Shown here piece by piece: positions 33,864 through 44,153 of a stretch of 64,000 nt of DNA; within the stretch, counting starts at the first letter, position 1, and each line of letters opens with the position of its first letter. Source of the DNA: Streptomyces phaeoluteigriseus (lineage in GTDB: Bacteria > Actinomycetota > Actinomycetes > Streptomycetales > Streptomycetaceae). Position numbers and translations under genes: made by a program. Under the pieces are notes generated by a model. That model saw only the letters and a list, made by a program, of their open reading frames with translations, ran no database searches and had not been told where the DNA came from. The stretch is from positions 430,303-494,302 of the forward strand of contig NZ_MPOH02000019.1 of assembly GCF_001896135.2 (NCBI RefSeq), written 5' to 3'.

Positions 33864-35165
33864 GTGACTGTCCCGCACGACCACGCCGCCGCCTGGCTCG
33901 CCGCCACCTACGGCGGTCTCGTCCAGCTCGCCGCCCCGCACCCCGTCCACGAGACCGCCACCGCCTGGCTGATGTCCTGCCGGACGGTGCCGCAGCCCGG
34001 CTATCCGCAGACGCCGATGCTGGCGGCCTCCGTGGTGGTGCCGAAGGACGGCGGCACCCCGTTCCACCCCGCGCCGAGCGATCCTCTCGCGGACCTGGCC
34101 CCGGCCTCCTCCCCCGAGGAGGCGGCTTTCCGGGTCGAGGGCCAGTCCCGCCGGATCAACTCCCGCGGCTGCACGGTCACCCTCCACAGCATGATCGGCG
34201 GCGCCCCGTCGGCTCCCCTGCCGTGGCGGCCGTCCGACGAGGCGCCGGGCTGGGTGGCGAGGCTCACGCGCCGCTACTTTCCCGAGTTCACCCGTGTCCC
34301 CGTCGACAGCTGGGACGACGTGGTGAAGGCCGTCGCCGAGCCGGGTCCGGACACCCGGGGCGTGGTCTGGGTACGCCGGGAGATCGGCGGCCAGGAGGTG
34401 ACCGGCAACCTGCTCTACGCGCACAACAACAAGGGGCAGGTCGCCCTTCTGGACGGGGTGACGTCCTCACTCGCCCGGCTCGACACCTCCTCGGTGCGCG
34501 AGCTGCTCCTGTTCCGGGCCCCGCCCGCCGCCCAGGCAGCCCGCCGGCTGCCGTGGGAGCGGCCGGCGGTGGACTTCGCCTCCGCGGTCGACAAGGCCCG
34601 CCGCTGGCTCGGTGACGCCTATGACGGGCAGGTCGTCCTCGCGGCGCCGACGGCGCAGGACGAGATCCGGCGCGGCTGGGTCTTCTCCTGCAACACCGAA
34701 CGCTTCCTGAGCGACGGTCACTGGCAGGACGCCCTGCTCGACGCGACGGTCGTCGTGCCCAAGGACGAGGCCGCGCCGTTCGGCCTGCCCAACTCGGACC
34801 CCTGGGCGTGGCTGGCTCGCTGGGACGCGGGCGAGAACCCCGGCTCGTCGGGCCTCTCCGCCCCGCCCCGGCCCGGCCGCGCCTTCTGGTTCGAGCCGAC
34901 GCTCTCGGAGCTGGGCACCGTCCTGTCCGCTTCCGAGCACGAGGACTGGCCGGACGCGCTCGAAGCCCTGTCGGCCCTGCCCGCCGACGCACGGGCACTG
35001 GTCTGGGTGCGCCGTACGGACGGCAGGTCGCGGGAGGCCGTGGGGTGGCTGGTGAACGCCTTCAGAAGGGCGGACGGCGTCATCCTGGTGGACGGCGCGA
35101 CCGGCGACCCGGCGGCGCTGGACGCGACGGGCGTCCACCGGCTGCACGTGATCCGCTACCGCTGA
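33864..35165 (+). CDS. Tandem protein of two Imm35-like plus degenerate toxin-like modules
   Basis: A 433-residue protein built of two similar halves. Residues ~5-80 and ~238-320 resemble the Imm35-like neighbour (AWLMSCRTV ... AASVVVPKDGGTPF; GWVFSCNTE ... ATVVVPKDEAAPF). Residues ~95-217 and ~345-433 resemble the toxin's catalytic half (WDDVVKAVAEPGPDTRGVVW to ALLDGVTS; LEALSALPADARALVWVRR to ILVDGATG), compared with YDDIVKDLQARGEGSRSAVY and VFLDGQSG in the toxin. The toxin histidine is not conserved, the glutamine is lost, and the cysteine position appears to be Ser100, so these modules should be inactive. It could act as an immunity protein, a decoy or an inhibitor. GTG start, four bases after the previous stop. 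Confidence 0.65.
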   Translation: MTVPHDHAAAWLAATYGGLVQLAAPHPVHETATAWLMSCRTVPQPGYPQTPMLAASVVVPKDGGTPFHPAPSDPLADLAPASSPEEAAFRVEGQSRRINSRGCTVTLHSMIGGAPSAPLPWRPSDEAPGWVARLTRRYFPEFTRVPVDSWDDVVKAVAEPGPDTRGVVWVRREIGGQEVTGNLLYAHNNKGQVALLDGVTSSLARLDTSSVRELLLFRAPPAAQAARRLPWERPAVDFASAVDKARRWLGDAYDGQVVLAAPTAQDEIRRGWVFSCNTERFLSDGHWQDALLDATVVVPKDEAAPFGLPNSDPWAWLARWDAGENPGSSGLSAPPRPGRAFWFEPTLSELGTVLSASEHEDWPDALEALSALPADARALVWVRRTDGRSREAVGWLVNAFRRADGVILVDGATGDPAALDATGVHRLHVIRYR

Positions 35166-35287
35166 GCGAGGGGGCGTCCCGGTCCGGGCGGACCACCCCG
35201 TTCCGGGTGCCCACGGTTCGGCCGCCCGGTTTCGGCGGCCCCACGGACGGCGCCCGGGTCGCCCACACGCCGGCAGCCCGGCCCCTG

Positions 35288-35310
35288 CCCCGGCCCCCTC
35301 GGGGCCGGGG
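35288..35310. terminator. Bidirectional hairpin at the convergent island centre
   Basis: A perfect 10-bp stem (ccccggcccc / ggggccgggg) with a 3-nt loop directly abuts the stop codon of the minus-strand gene at 35311. It separates the plus-strand toxin operon from the minus-strand WXG operon. Confidence 0.7.
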
Positions 35311-35784
35311 TCACCACGTGGACAGCACCCCGCGCCAGGTCCACCCCGCGTCGAGGACCGCCTTCACCAGGGGGTCGCGCATGTCCCGTGAGTCGAAGCG
35401 AAACGTCTCGACCCTGCGCCTGCGCCCGTCGGGCCCCCGCTCGTAGGCCCACTGCCGGGCGACCTTGGTCCCGGGTCCCCGCCCGTACCGCTTGCCGCCG
35501 CTCTCGGGCGACCGGTCCCACCGCTCGTCGAGGGTGTGCACCTCGTGGTTCTCGGGCACGAGCCGCATCCGCGTCCTGAGCCGCAGGCGCAGCTCAGGAA
35601 CCTGCCACTCCGCCACGACATCGGCCTTCTCCTCGGGAAGCGCGGCTCGCACCAGGAACGGGACACCGGCCGCGTCGACCGCGAGCAACGCGGCACGGAC
35701 CTGCTCGGCGGAGAGCGGAGCGATACCGCTGTCCGGGTACCTGGTGCCGGTTCGCCTGTCCCGGTATCTGCTCCACAGCCCCAC
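35311..35784 (-). CDS. Hypothetical protein, last gene of the WXG operon
   Basis: A 157-residue basic protein of unknown family. It starts at a GTG two bases after the upstream stop (MGLWSRYRDRRTGTRYPDSG). It has a long helix (LSAEQVRAALLAVDAAGVPF), a beta-rich arginine-heavy middle (LRLRLRTRMRLVPENHEVHT) and a Trp-rich end (AGWTWRGVLSTW). No signal or membrane segment is seen. Close spacing ties it to the three WXG-type genes upstream; it may be an accessory or adaptor. Confidence 0.65.
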   Translation of the reverse strand: MGLWSRYRDRRTGTRYPDSGIAPLSAEQVRAALLAVDAAGVPFLVRAALPEEKADVVAEWQVPELRLRLRTRMRLVPENHEVHTLDERWDRSPESGGKRYGRGPGTKVARQWAYERGPDGRRRRVETFRFDSRDMRDPLVKAVLDAGWTWRGVLSTW

Positions 35785-35786
35785 CG

Positions 35787-36296
35787 CTACGCCTCCGTTC
35801 CGGTACTCGGCCGCACCGTGCGCAGGAACTCCTGGAAGTCCGCGAGGACGGCGTCGTGCTGGGCCGCCGTCGCCGTGAGGGCCAACCGGATCACCGCCCG
35901 CTTGTGCGGATCGTCCACATCTTCCAGGGACAGGTACACCTGGGACTGGACGAGGTCTCGGCGGGTGTCGCCGCGGACGGCCGAGAAGGTCAGCCGCTGT
36001 GTCAGGGCGGGTGCCTCGGCCGAGCCGACCTCGCGGCGCGCGGCCACCGAGACCGACGCGGCGATCCCGCGCAGGTGGTCGACGGACTCGTCGGCGAGAT
36101 CGGCCAGCGTCGCCGCGTCCGGCGGGATCTCGCCGTCGATGGTGATGTTGGCGCTGAACCCGGCGTCGGGTAGCGGGTGCACGGCGGCGAAGGCCACTCC
36201 CGGGGCGGCCTCCCACCCGTCTCCCGGCTCGGGGCGGACCGGGAGCCAGCCGTCCGGCAGGCGGAAGCTGATCGGCACCGGCAGTGTCGCGGGCAT
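35787..36296 (-). CDS. Hypothetical protein, LpqN/DcrB-like pattern
   Basis: A 169-residue protein starting MPATLPVPISFRLPDGWLPV behind a strong ggaaggaggg site. The pattern of an N-terminal strand with PDGW, then FSANITIDGEIPPDAATLAD, a helix, and a C-terminal RLALTATAAQHDAVLADFQE helix resembles the compact alpha/beta fold of LpqN/DcrB-type proteins. It lacks a signal peptide. It is co-transcribed with the WXG-type genes. The assignment is a guess from pattern. Confidence 0.6.
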   Translation of the reverse strand: MPATLPVPISFRLPDGWLPVRPEPGDGWEAAPGVAFAAVHPLPDAGFSANITIDGEIPPDAATLADLADESVDHLRGIAASVSVAARREVGSAEAPALTQRLTFSAVRGDTRRDLVQSQVYLSLEDVDDPHKRAVIRLALTATAAQHDAVLADFQEFLRTVRPSTGTEA

Positions 36297-36325
36297 CTGG
36301 GGCCCTCCTTCCCAGCGGGAGTACA

Positions 36326-37672
36326 TCAGAGCCAGCCGCTGACGGCGCTCTTGACCGAGCCGGCGGTGTCCGTGACCGCGCCGATCCCGTCGCCCAGCGC
36401 GTCGGCCGCGGCGTCGAGGCTCTGGGAGACCTTGTCCGGGTCGACGGTGATCTCGAGGCCCAGACTGCCGCCGACGCCGGGAGACAGGCCCGCGTCCGCG
36501 CCGATGCTCCACACCCCGGTGTCCTCGTCCTTCTTCCAGCCCGCCCAGGCCTCCGCGCCGGGCCCCTTCCATCCCTCGGCCGATCCGCCGACACCGACCC
36601 CGAAGACCTCCACGCCGCCTGCCACGCCGCCCTTCGCCCCGGCGAACGCCTTCGCGCCGACGGTGACCTCCTCCTTGGTCACCTTGAGGCTGACTCCCGC
36701 CTCCCCGCCGGCGAATCCCTCGGCGCGCCCGTAGACGCCCGCGTACGGCCCGTACTCGGCGCGGCCCTCGGCCAGGGCACGGATGCCCGCGGACGCCTCC
36801 GCCTTGGCGACGAAGCCCTTGTCCGTGAGGCCGTAGTTCGCGGTGGCCCGGGCCCCGCCGTAGACGTCGGTGATCCCGGAGAGCTTCCACGGCCCGTTGG
36901 TCAACGTGCCCTTCGCGGTCAGGTGGAAGAGGTCGGCGTACGCCTTGACCGTGCCCTCCTTGCCGTACTTGGGCCCGACGGCGGTGAAGCCGACTCCGGG
37001 TCCGGTCACCGTGAACTCGCCGGCCGACACCCAGCCGCTGATCCGCAGACCCGCCTCGGCCGCCGCCTTCTCGGCCTCGTACCGCTCGATGTCGCCGTAG
37101 GCCTTGCCGTTGAAGCCGTTGAGCGTGCCGTCGTTGACATCGGAGTCGACCACGACCGCGCTGAGGGCGATCTGGACGCCCTTGTCGGCCTCTGCCACGT
37201 CCTTCACCAGCTGGTCGATCCGCTGCTGCCAGGAGGCGACGGCCTTGCGACTGCTCTCCTGGTAGTCGGGGTCGTGGACGTAGGCGGTGTACTCGCTCCG
37301 GCTCAGCCGCTCCGTGTCGAACGTGACCACGCCCTGGTCCGACACCTTCATCCCGGCGTCGACGGCGTCCTGACGGGCCGACCGCAGCTTGCCGCGCAGA
37401 TCGACGAACTGCGCGTGCGCGTCCCGCAGCAGCGAGGCGATCGCCTTGGCCTCGACCTGGGCGTTCTGGAACTCCTTGAGCGTGGTGGCGAAACGCCGGC
37501 CGGCCGCGTACGCGCTCAGCCCCACCCAGGTGTCGCCCATCGAGATGCCGTGCACATCGCGCCGGTAGGCCTTCTCCTGCTTGAGGAACTCCCCGGCCAT
37601 GCCGTCCCAGCGGTCGGCGGCCGTCGTGAGCGTGGCCAGATCGGTCGTCATGACCTCGTGGTACGTCGGCAT
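36326..37672 (-). CDS. WXG-type secreted-protein candidate with Gly-rich beta repeats
   Basis: A 448-residue protein. Residues ~8-110 form a WXG100-like helical hairpin (W49-V50-G51 in GDTWVGLSAYAAG), and helices continue to ~190. Residues ~215-400 are Gly/Ala-rich and repeat strand-like blocks (GEFTVTGPGVGFTAVGPKYG; KAEASAGIRALAEGRAEYGP; GAKAFAGAKGGVAGGVEVFG), suggesting a beta-solenoid or repeat domain. The end is helical (LDAAADALGDGIGAVTD). There is no Sec signal. The gene starts one base after the upstream stop. It is likely a type VII-system substrate; no toxic domain is recognisable. Confidence 0.7.
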   Translation of the reverse strand: MPTYHEVMTTDLATLTTAADRWDGMAGEFLKQEKAYRRDVHGISMGDTWVGLSAYAAGRRFATTLKEFQNAQVEAKAIASLLRDAHAQFVDLRGKLRSARQDAVDAGMKVSDQGVVTFDTERLSRSEYTAYVHDPDYQESSRKAVASWQQRIDQLVKDVAEADKGVQIALSAVVVDSDVNDGTLNGFNGKAYGDIERYEAEKAAAEAGLRISGWVSAGEFTVTGPGVGFTAVGPKYGKEGTVKAYADLFHLTAKGTLTNGPWKLSGITDVYGGARATANYGLTDKGFVAKAEASAGIRALAEGRAEYGPYAGVYGRAEGFAGGEAGVSLKVTKEEVTVGAKAFAGAKGGVAGGVEVFGVGVGGSAEGWKGPGAEAWAGWKKDEDTGVWSIGADAGLSPGVGGSLGLEITVDPDKVSQSLDAAADALGDGIGAVTDTAGSVKSAVSGWL

Positions 37673-37673
37673 G

Positions 37674-38132
37674 TCAGTACCCCTCGATCGGTGAGACCCG
37701 GCGCACGTCCGTCCCGACTCCGAGGTCCGTGTTCCGGAGCACGGTGTTGGTGCTCCGCAACGCCGCCTTCTCCGACGCGAGACGGCTCATCAGGTTCTTC
37801 ACCTGCCCGTCCCACGTCTCGTGGGCCTTCTTCAGCGCACCCGACGTGATCCACCCGTCGCCGTCCTTCGGCGCGAACGCCCGGACGGCCGCGCCGGTTT
37901 CGGTGTCCGCCCAGTCACCGGCCTTCTTCGTGTCCGGTTCGATGTGGTCCTCGATGGCCTTCGCCGCGGCCTGCTTCTGCGCGGGTGACGACGCCAAGTC
38001 CCGCTGTCCGCCCGGAAGTCGGCCTCCGGGGGAAGAACCCCCGGGATCGAGCGGGATCTGGTTCAACCGCATGCCCACGGGGCTCTCTACCCCGCCGCCG
38101 GTTATGTCCGGCACTCCTGCCGACTGCGCCAT
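37674..38132 (-). CDS. Small WXG-type protein
   Basis: A 152-residue protein with a disordered Gly/Pro-rich N-terminus (MAQSAGVPDITGGGVESPVG) and two helices carrying a WXG motif (HETWDGQVKNLMSRLASEKA, W107-D108-G109). This fits an ESAT-6-like partner of the larger WXG-type protein encoded one base downstream. It is the first gene of the four-gene minus-strand operon; its promoter should lie near 38133-38220, overlapping the end of the acyltransferase gene. Confidence 0.68.
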   Translation of the reverse strand: MAQSAGVPDITGGGVESPVGMRLNQIPLDPGGSSPGGRLPGGQRDLASSPAQKQAAAKAIEDHIEPDTKKAGDWADTETGAAVRAFAPKDGDGWITSGALKKAHETWDGQVKNLMSRLASEKAALRSTNTVLRNTDLGVGTDVRRVSPIEGY

Positions 38133-38170
38133 GACTGTCAACCCCCGTGTGTTCAGTTGGCGTACGGCGG

Positions 38171-39493
38171 TCAGATTAGCAACGTGCGTACAGCGGCACG
38201 AGCGACATGAGTACGCATCCTGAAGGCCTCGGCGTCCGCCATCGATGGGACGGGACCCATGACGCACCGTCGGGAGCGACCCGCCCTCACGCCCCTCCCC
38301 CAGGCCTGGCCCCGCCCCGGCGCGGTCTCCGCGCACGCGCCCTGTCCCCCAGCCCGAGCCCGCGAGAACGCCGTCTCCAGCCCGCGCTTCACCACCCCCG
38401 CCAACGGCCGCTCCACGAACCGGTGTACCGCCCAGCTCAGTACCAGGAATCCGGCGATGACCGCCGCCACCAGCAGGCGGGCGTCCATGTCGTCGTGCAG
38501 GCGGCTGATGATCGCCGTACCGGCCGCGTAGTGCATGAGGTAGAGGGGATACGTCAGGCTTCCCGCCGTCACCAGCCAGCGCCACCGGACGCGGTCGGTG
38601 TGGCCCAGGGCCACCGCCACCATCAGCAGCAGGAAGGCGGTGAAGATGAGCACCGCGCCCCGCCAGCTCGACACGTGTTCGACCTCGTCGACCCGTATGC
38701 CCAGTTCGCGCTGGCCCATCAGCCAGGCCATGCCGAGGATCCCCCAGAGGAGCAGGTCCTGGCCGAAGCGGTGCATGAGGTAGAGGGCTAGGCCGGCGAT
38801 GAAGTACCAGGCCCCCTCGGGGTTGGCCACCAGGTCCAGCAGGGGCAGGCGGGACACCGGCGCGAGCATCGCGGCCGCGCCCCACACACAGCAGAAGAGG
38901 ACGACCTTGCGGTACGTCAGACCGGTCGCGACGACCAGCAGGAACAGCAGGTAGAAGCGCAGCTCCGACCAGAGCGTCCAGTACACGCCGTCCACGCTGC
39001 GCACCCCCGAGCCCGACTGGAGCATCGTCAGGTTCAGCAGGACGTCCCGGGCCCGGAGCCGCTCCCAGACCCCCGGCACAGCAGCCAGCACGGCCGTGGT
39101 GAACAGGACCGCGAACCAGTACGCCGGGTAGAGCCGGATCACGCGGGAGACGAAGAACTGACGGGGAGTCCGGCCCCAGCAGGACATGCAGATCACGAAG
39201 CCGCTGATGACGAAGAAGATCTCCACGCCGATCCAGCCGTACGTCGCCACGTGGAACACCGTCGGCATGATCTCGGAGACCGGGCGGTCCCAGATCAGGT
39301 TGCCGGGCCGGTCCACCCGGTCGGTGCCCGCGAAGTGGTGGAGCGCGACCAGCAGCGCGGCCAGCAGGCGGATGCCGTCCAGGGCGTAGAGGCGGGGACG
39401 CCGCTCGCGGCCGCGCGGGGCGTCGGTGAGCGGGATCTGCACGGCGAGCGGGGGAAGCGGCTGCGCGCCGCGTATGAGAGACAAGCCAGTCAT
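38171..39493 (-). CDS. Acyltransferase 3 family membrane protein
   Basis: A 440-residue O-acyltransferase of the OafA/acyltransferase-3 type. It has about ten hydrophobic spans, the N-terminal LYALDGIRLLAALLVALHHF with the catalytic-type histidine, GVEIFFVISGFVICMS, and FFVSRVIRLYPAYWFAV, all typical. The C-terminal ~65 residues are a basic, disordered cytosolic tail. It would acetylate a cell-surface glycan or a small molecule; the acceptor is unknown. It lies between the accessory island and tuf. Confidence 0.85.
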   Translation of the reverse strand: MTGLSLIRGAQPLPPLAVQIPLTDAPRGRERRPRLYALDGIRLLAALLVALHHFAGTDRVDRPGNLIWDRPVSEIMPTVFHVATYGWIGVEIFFVISGFVICMSCWGRTPRQFFVSRVIRLYPAYWFAVLFTTAVLAAVPGVWERLRARDVLLNLTMLQSGSGVRSVDGVYWTLWSELRFYLLFLLVVATGLTYRKVVLFCCVWGAAAMLAPVSRLPLLDLVANPEGAWYFIAGLALYLMHRFGQDLLLWGILGMAWLMGQRELGIRVDEVEHVSSWRGAVLIFTAFLLLMVAVALGHTDRVRWRWLVTAGSLTYPLYLMHYAAGTAIISRLHDDMDARLLVAAVIAGFLVLSWAVHRFVERPLAGVVKRGLETAFSRARAGGQGACAETAPGRGQAWGRGVRAGRSRRCVMGPVPSMADAEAFRMRTHVARAAVRTLLI

Positions 39494-39666
39494 CCTCGTC
39501 GGGGGGTCCGACGAGTCAGGCTACGGCGGCGACAAGCACCTCACAGGTCACACACCAGAACGTTTGTCCACGGTTCACCTGTCGCACATCCATCAGCACC
39601 CTCCCGCCGACGCTCCTCCCCCGACGCCCTCCCCAACGCCCTCCCCCAACGCTCCGGGCACGCGAA

Positions 39667-39698
39667 AGGGCCCGTACGACCGAAGTCGTACGGGCCCT
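39667..39698 (-). terminator. Terminator of the str operon after tuf
   Basis: A perfect 14-bp stem (agggcccgtacgac / gtcgtacgggccct) closed by a cgaa loop (TTCG on the transcript) lies 35 bases past the tuf stop. TTTCGCG follows on the minus strand. Confidence 0.88.
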
Positions 39699-39733
39699 CT
39701 CAGGTGCTCGCAGTCGGAGCTACCAGGTCAAAA

Positions 39734-40927
<1,194 letters not shown>

Positions 40928-41005
40928 GGGGGTCCTCCTGGGAGTGGTTCTGGTACGCCTACTTCATCGGCGCCAGGGTGATCTTTGCTGGTATGCCCGG
41001 GCCCA

Positions 41006-41040
41006 GGGGCGAACGGCCGGAAATGCGGCCGTTTGCCCCC
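41006..41040 (-). promoter_or_regulatory. Hairpin in fusA-tuf spacer
   Basis: A perfect 8-bp stem (aacggccg / cggccgtt, 6-nt loop) flanked by complementary G/C runs lies 42 bases past the fusA stop. It may slow or stop part of the transcripts before tuf. Confidence 0.55.
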
Positions 41041-41082
41041 AGAGGCTCCGGAGTCAAGCCTACGGCGTGAAAACGGAGTGCG

Positions 41083-43209
41083 TTACTCGCCCTTGGCCTT
41101 CGCGATGATCTCCTCGGCGACGTTCCGGGGAACCTCGGCGTAGGAGTCGAACTGCATCGAGTAGCTTGCGCGACCCGAGGTCTTGCTGCGGAGGTCTCCG
41201 ACGTAGCCGAACATCTCCGAGAGGGGCACGAGGCCCTTCACGACGCGAGCGCCGGCACGCTCCTCCATGGCCTGGATCTGGCCACGGCGGGAGTTGATGT
41301 CGCCGATGACCTCGCCCATGTAGTCCTCGGGCGTGGTGACCTCGACGGCCATCATCGGCTCGAGCAGCACGGGGCTGGCCTTGCGGGCGGCCTCCTTGAA
41401 GGCCTGCGAACCGGCGATCTTGAAGGCCAGCTCGGAGGAGTCCACCTCGTGGTAGCCACCGTCGAGCAGGATGACGCGCACGCCGGTCATCTCGTAACCG
41501 GCGAGGATGCCGAACTGCATGGCCTCCTGCGCACCGGCGTCCACCGAAGGGATGTACTCCTTCGGGATACGGCCACCGGTCACCTTGTTCACGAACTCGT
41601 ACGAGGCGTCGCCGCCCTCGATCGGCTCGATCGCGATCTGCACCTTGGCGAACTGGCCGGTGCCACCGGTCTGCTTCTTGTGCGTGTAGTCGAGCCGGTC
41701 GACCGCCTTGCGGATGGTCTCGCGGTACGCGACCTGCGGCTTGCCGACGTTGGCCTCGACCTTGAACTCACGGCGCATACGGTCGACCAGCACCTCGAGG
41801 TGCAGCTCGCCCATGCCACCGATGATGGTCTGGCCGGTCTCCTCGTCCGAGTGGACCTGGAAGGAGGGGTCCTCCTCCGCGAGACGCTGGATGGCGACAC
41901 CCAGCTTCTCCTGGTCACCCTTGGACTTGGGCTCGATGGCGACCTGGATGACCGGGGCCGGGAAGTCCATGGACTCCAGGATGACCGGCGCCTTGTCGTC
42001 GCACAGCGTCTCACCGGTCGTGGTCTGCTTCAGACCCATGACGGCGACGATGTCGCCGGCGCCGACCGCCGCGATCTCCTCACGCTTGTTCGCGTGCATG
42101 CGGTAGATCTTGCCGATGCGCTCCTTCTTGCCCTTGACGGAGTTCAGCACGGCGGTGCCGGACTCCAGGCGGCCCGAGTAGACCCGGACGAAGGTGAGCT
42201 TGCCCAGGTGCGGGTCGCTCATGATCTTGAACGCGAGCGCCGACAGCGGCTCGTCGTCGGACGGCTTGCGCTTGACGACCAGCTCCGGGTCCTTGACGTC
42301 GTGGCCCTCGATGGCCTCGACGTCGAGCGGAGAGGGCAGGTAGCGCACGACCGCGTCGAGCAGGGGCTGAACACCCTTGTTCTTGAACGCGGTGCCACAG
42401 AACACCGGGGTGACCGTGACGTCGTTGGACTTGCCGGACGCGATGGTGATGCGACGGATCGCGGCGTACAGCTGCTCCTCGGTGGGCTCGGTGCCCTCGA
42501 GGTACAGCTCCATGATCTCTTCGTCGTTCTCGGCGACGGCCTCGATGAGCTTGCCGCGGTACTCCTCGGCAGCCTCGGTGTGCGTGGCCGGGATGTCGAC
42601 GATGTCGTACATCTCGCCCTTGGTGGCCTCGGCGGACCACACGAACGCCTTCATCGTGACCAGGTCGACGACGCCCTTGAAGTCCGCCTCGGCACCGATC
42701 GGGAGCTGCATGACGATCGGCTGAGCGCCGAGGCGGTTGCTGATCATGTCGACGCAGCGGTGGAACTCGGCACCGGTCCGGTCGAGCTTGTTGACGAAGC
42801 AGATGCGGGGGACGCCGTAGCGGTCCGCCTGACGCCACACGGTCTCGGACTGGGGCTCCACACCGGCGACGCCGTCGAACACCGTCACGGCACCGTCGAG
42901 CACGCGCAGCGAACGCTCCACCTCGACGGTGAAGTCGACGTGGCCCGGGGTGTCGATGATGTTGATGGTGTGGTCGACGTCGGCCAGCGGCCAGTGACAG
43001 GTGGTGGCAGCGGACGTGATCGTGATGCCACGCTCCTGCTCCTGCTCCATCCAGTCCATGGTGGCAGCGCCGTCGTGGACCTCACCGATCTTGTAAGACA
43101 CACCGGTGTAGAACAGGATCCGCTCGGTGGTGGTCGTCTTGCCCGCGTCGATGTGGGCCATGATCCCGATGTTGCGGACCTTGGCCAGGTCAAGTGAAGT
43201 GGTAGCCAT
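41083..43209 (-). CDS. fusA: Elongation factor G
   Basis: Translocase GTPase of the ribosome. The 708-residue protein has AHIDAGKTTTTERILFYTG, the DTPGHVDF and NKLDRTGAEF motifs, and EF-G domains II-V ending RNVAEEIIAKAKGE. Length is normal. It starts MATTSLDLAKVRNIGIMAH and follows rpsG by 39 bases. Confidence 0.98.
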   Translation of the reverse strand: MATTSLDLAKVRNIGIMAHIDAGKTTTTERILFYTGVSYKIGEVHDGAATMDWMEQEQERGITITSAATTCHWPLADVDHTINIIDTPGHVDFTVEVERSLRVLDGAVTVFDGVAGVEPQSETVWRQADRYGVPRICFVNKLDRTGAEFHRCVDMISNRLGAQPIVMQLPIGAEADFKGVVDLVTMKAFVWSAEATKGEMYDIVDIPATHTEAAEEYRGKLIEAVAENDEEIMELYLEGTEPTEEQLYAAIRRITIASGKSNDVTVTPVFCGTAFKNKGVQPLLDAVVRYLPSPLDVEAIEGHDVKDPELVVKRKPSDDEPLSALAFKIMSDPHLGKLTFVRVYSGRLESGTAVLNSVKGKKERIGKIYRMHANKREEIAAVGAGDIVAVMGLKQTTTGETLCDDKAPVILESMDFPAPVIQVAIEPKSKGDQEKLGVAIQRLAEEDPSFQVHSDEETGQTIIGGMGELHLEVLVDRMRREFKVEANVGKPQVAYRETIRKAVDRLDYTHKKQTGGTGQFAKVQIAIEPIEGGDASYEFVNKVTGGRIPKEYIPSVDAGAQEAMQFGILAGYEMTGVRVILLDGGYHEVDSSELAFKIAGSQAFKEAARKASPVLLEPMMAVEVTTPEDYMGEVIGDINSRRGQIQAMEERAGARVVKGLVPLSEMFGYVGDLRSKTSGRASYSMQFDSYAEVPRNVAEEIIAKAKGE

Positions 43210-43248
43210 AAGGCTTTCGTCTTCTCTCGGTCTCGATGTGGGTAGCGA

Positions 43249-43719
43249 CTACCAGCGGTAGTGCGCGAAGGCCTTGTTGGACTCGGCCATCTTGTGGGTG
43301 TCCTCGCGCTTCTTCACAGCGGCGCCGAGGCCGTTGGAGGCGTCGAGCAGCTCGTTGAGCAGACGCTCGGTCATGGTCTTCTCGCGACGGGCGCGGGAGT
43401 AGCCGACGAGCCAGCGGAGCGCCAGGGTGCTCGCGCGGCCGGGCTTGACCTCGACCGGGACCTGGTAGGTCGCGCCACCGACACGGCGGGACTTGACCTC
43501 GATGGTCGGCTTGATGTTCTCGAGAGCGCGCTTCAGCGTGATGACCGGGTCGTTGCCGGTCTTCTCGCGGAGGCCCTCCATGGCACCGTAGACGATGCGC
43601 TCGGCGGTGGAGCGCTTGCCGTTCAGCAGCACCTTGTTGATGAGCGACGTGACAAGAGGAGAACCGTAGACCGGGTCGATGATGACCGGGCGCTTCGGGG
43701 CAGGGCCCTTACGAGGCAT
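43249..43719 (-). CDS. rpsG: 30S ribosomal protein S7
   Basis: uS7 initiates assembly of the 30S head; in E. coli it represses the str operon. The 156-residue protein begins MPRKGPAPKRPVIIDPVYGS and ends HKMAESNKAFAHYRW. It lies three bases after rpsL. Confidence 0.98.
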   Translation of the reverse strand: MPRKGPAPKRPVIIDPVYGSPLVTSLINKVLLNGKRSTAERIVYGAMEGLREKTGNDPVITLKRALENIKPTIEVKSRRVGGATYQVPVEVKPGRASTLALRWLVGYSRARREKTMTERLLNELLDASNGLGAAVKKREDTHKMAESNKAFAHYRW

Positions 43720-43722
43720 GTC

Positions 43723-44094
43723 TTACTTCTCCTTCTTGGCGCCGTAGCGGCTGCGGGCCTGCTTGCGGTTCTTGACACCCTGGGTGTCGAGGGAGCCGCG
43801 AATGATCTTGTAACGAACACCCGGCAGGTCCTTCACACGGCCACCACGCACGAGCACGATGGAGTGCTCCTGCAGGTTGTGTCCCTCACCCGGAATGTAA
43901 GCAGTGACCTCGATCCCGCTGGTCAGACGCACACGCGCGACCTTACGCAGGGCCGAGTTCGGCTTCTTCGGGGTGGTCGTGAACACACGCGTGCAGACGC
44001 CGCGACGCTGAGGGGAACCCTCGAGTGCGGGCGTCTTGTTCTTCTCGACCTTGTCCTGCCGGCCCTTCCGGACCAGCTGCTGGATCGTAGGCAC
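43723..44094 (-). CDS. rpsL: 30S ribosomal protein S12
   Basis: uS12 at the decoding centre, 123 residues. Lys43 in TPKKPNSALRK and Lys88 in RVKDLPGVRY, the positions changed in streptomycin-resistant streptomycetes, are both wild type. It is the first gene of the str operon, with the shared leader element 59 bases upstream of its start. Confidence 0.98.
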   Translation of the reverse strand: MPTIQQLVRKGRQDKVEKNKTPALEGSPQRRGVCTRVFTTTPKKPNSALRKVARVRLTSGIEVTAYIPGEGHNLQEHSIVLVRGGRVKDLPGVRYKIIRGSLDTQGVKNRKQARSRYGAKKEK

Positions 44095-44153
44095 TACTTC
44101 TCCGGTTTCTGTGTGCCGAATGTGAAGCTAACCTGGAACGTCGCCGACCCACG

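Noticed and set aside
30463..39493. Mobile element or integrase signature around the accessory island
   Set aside because: No transposase, integrase, tRNA-linked att repeats or terminal inverted repeats are seen; codon use matches the neighbours.
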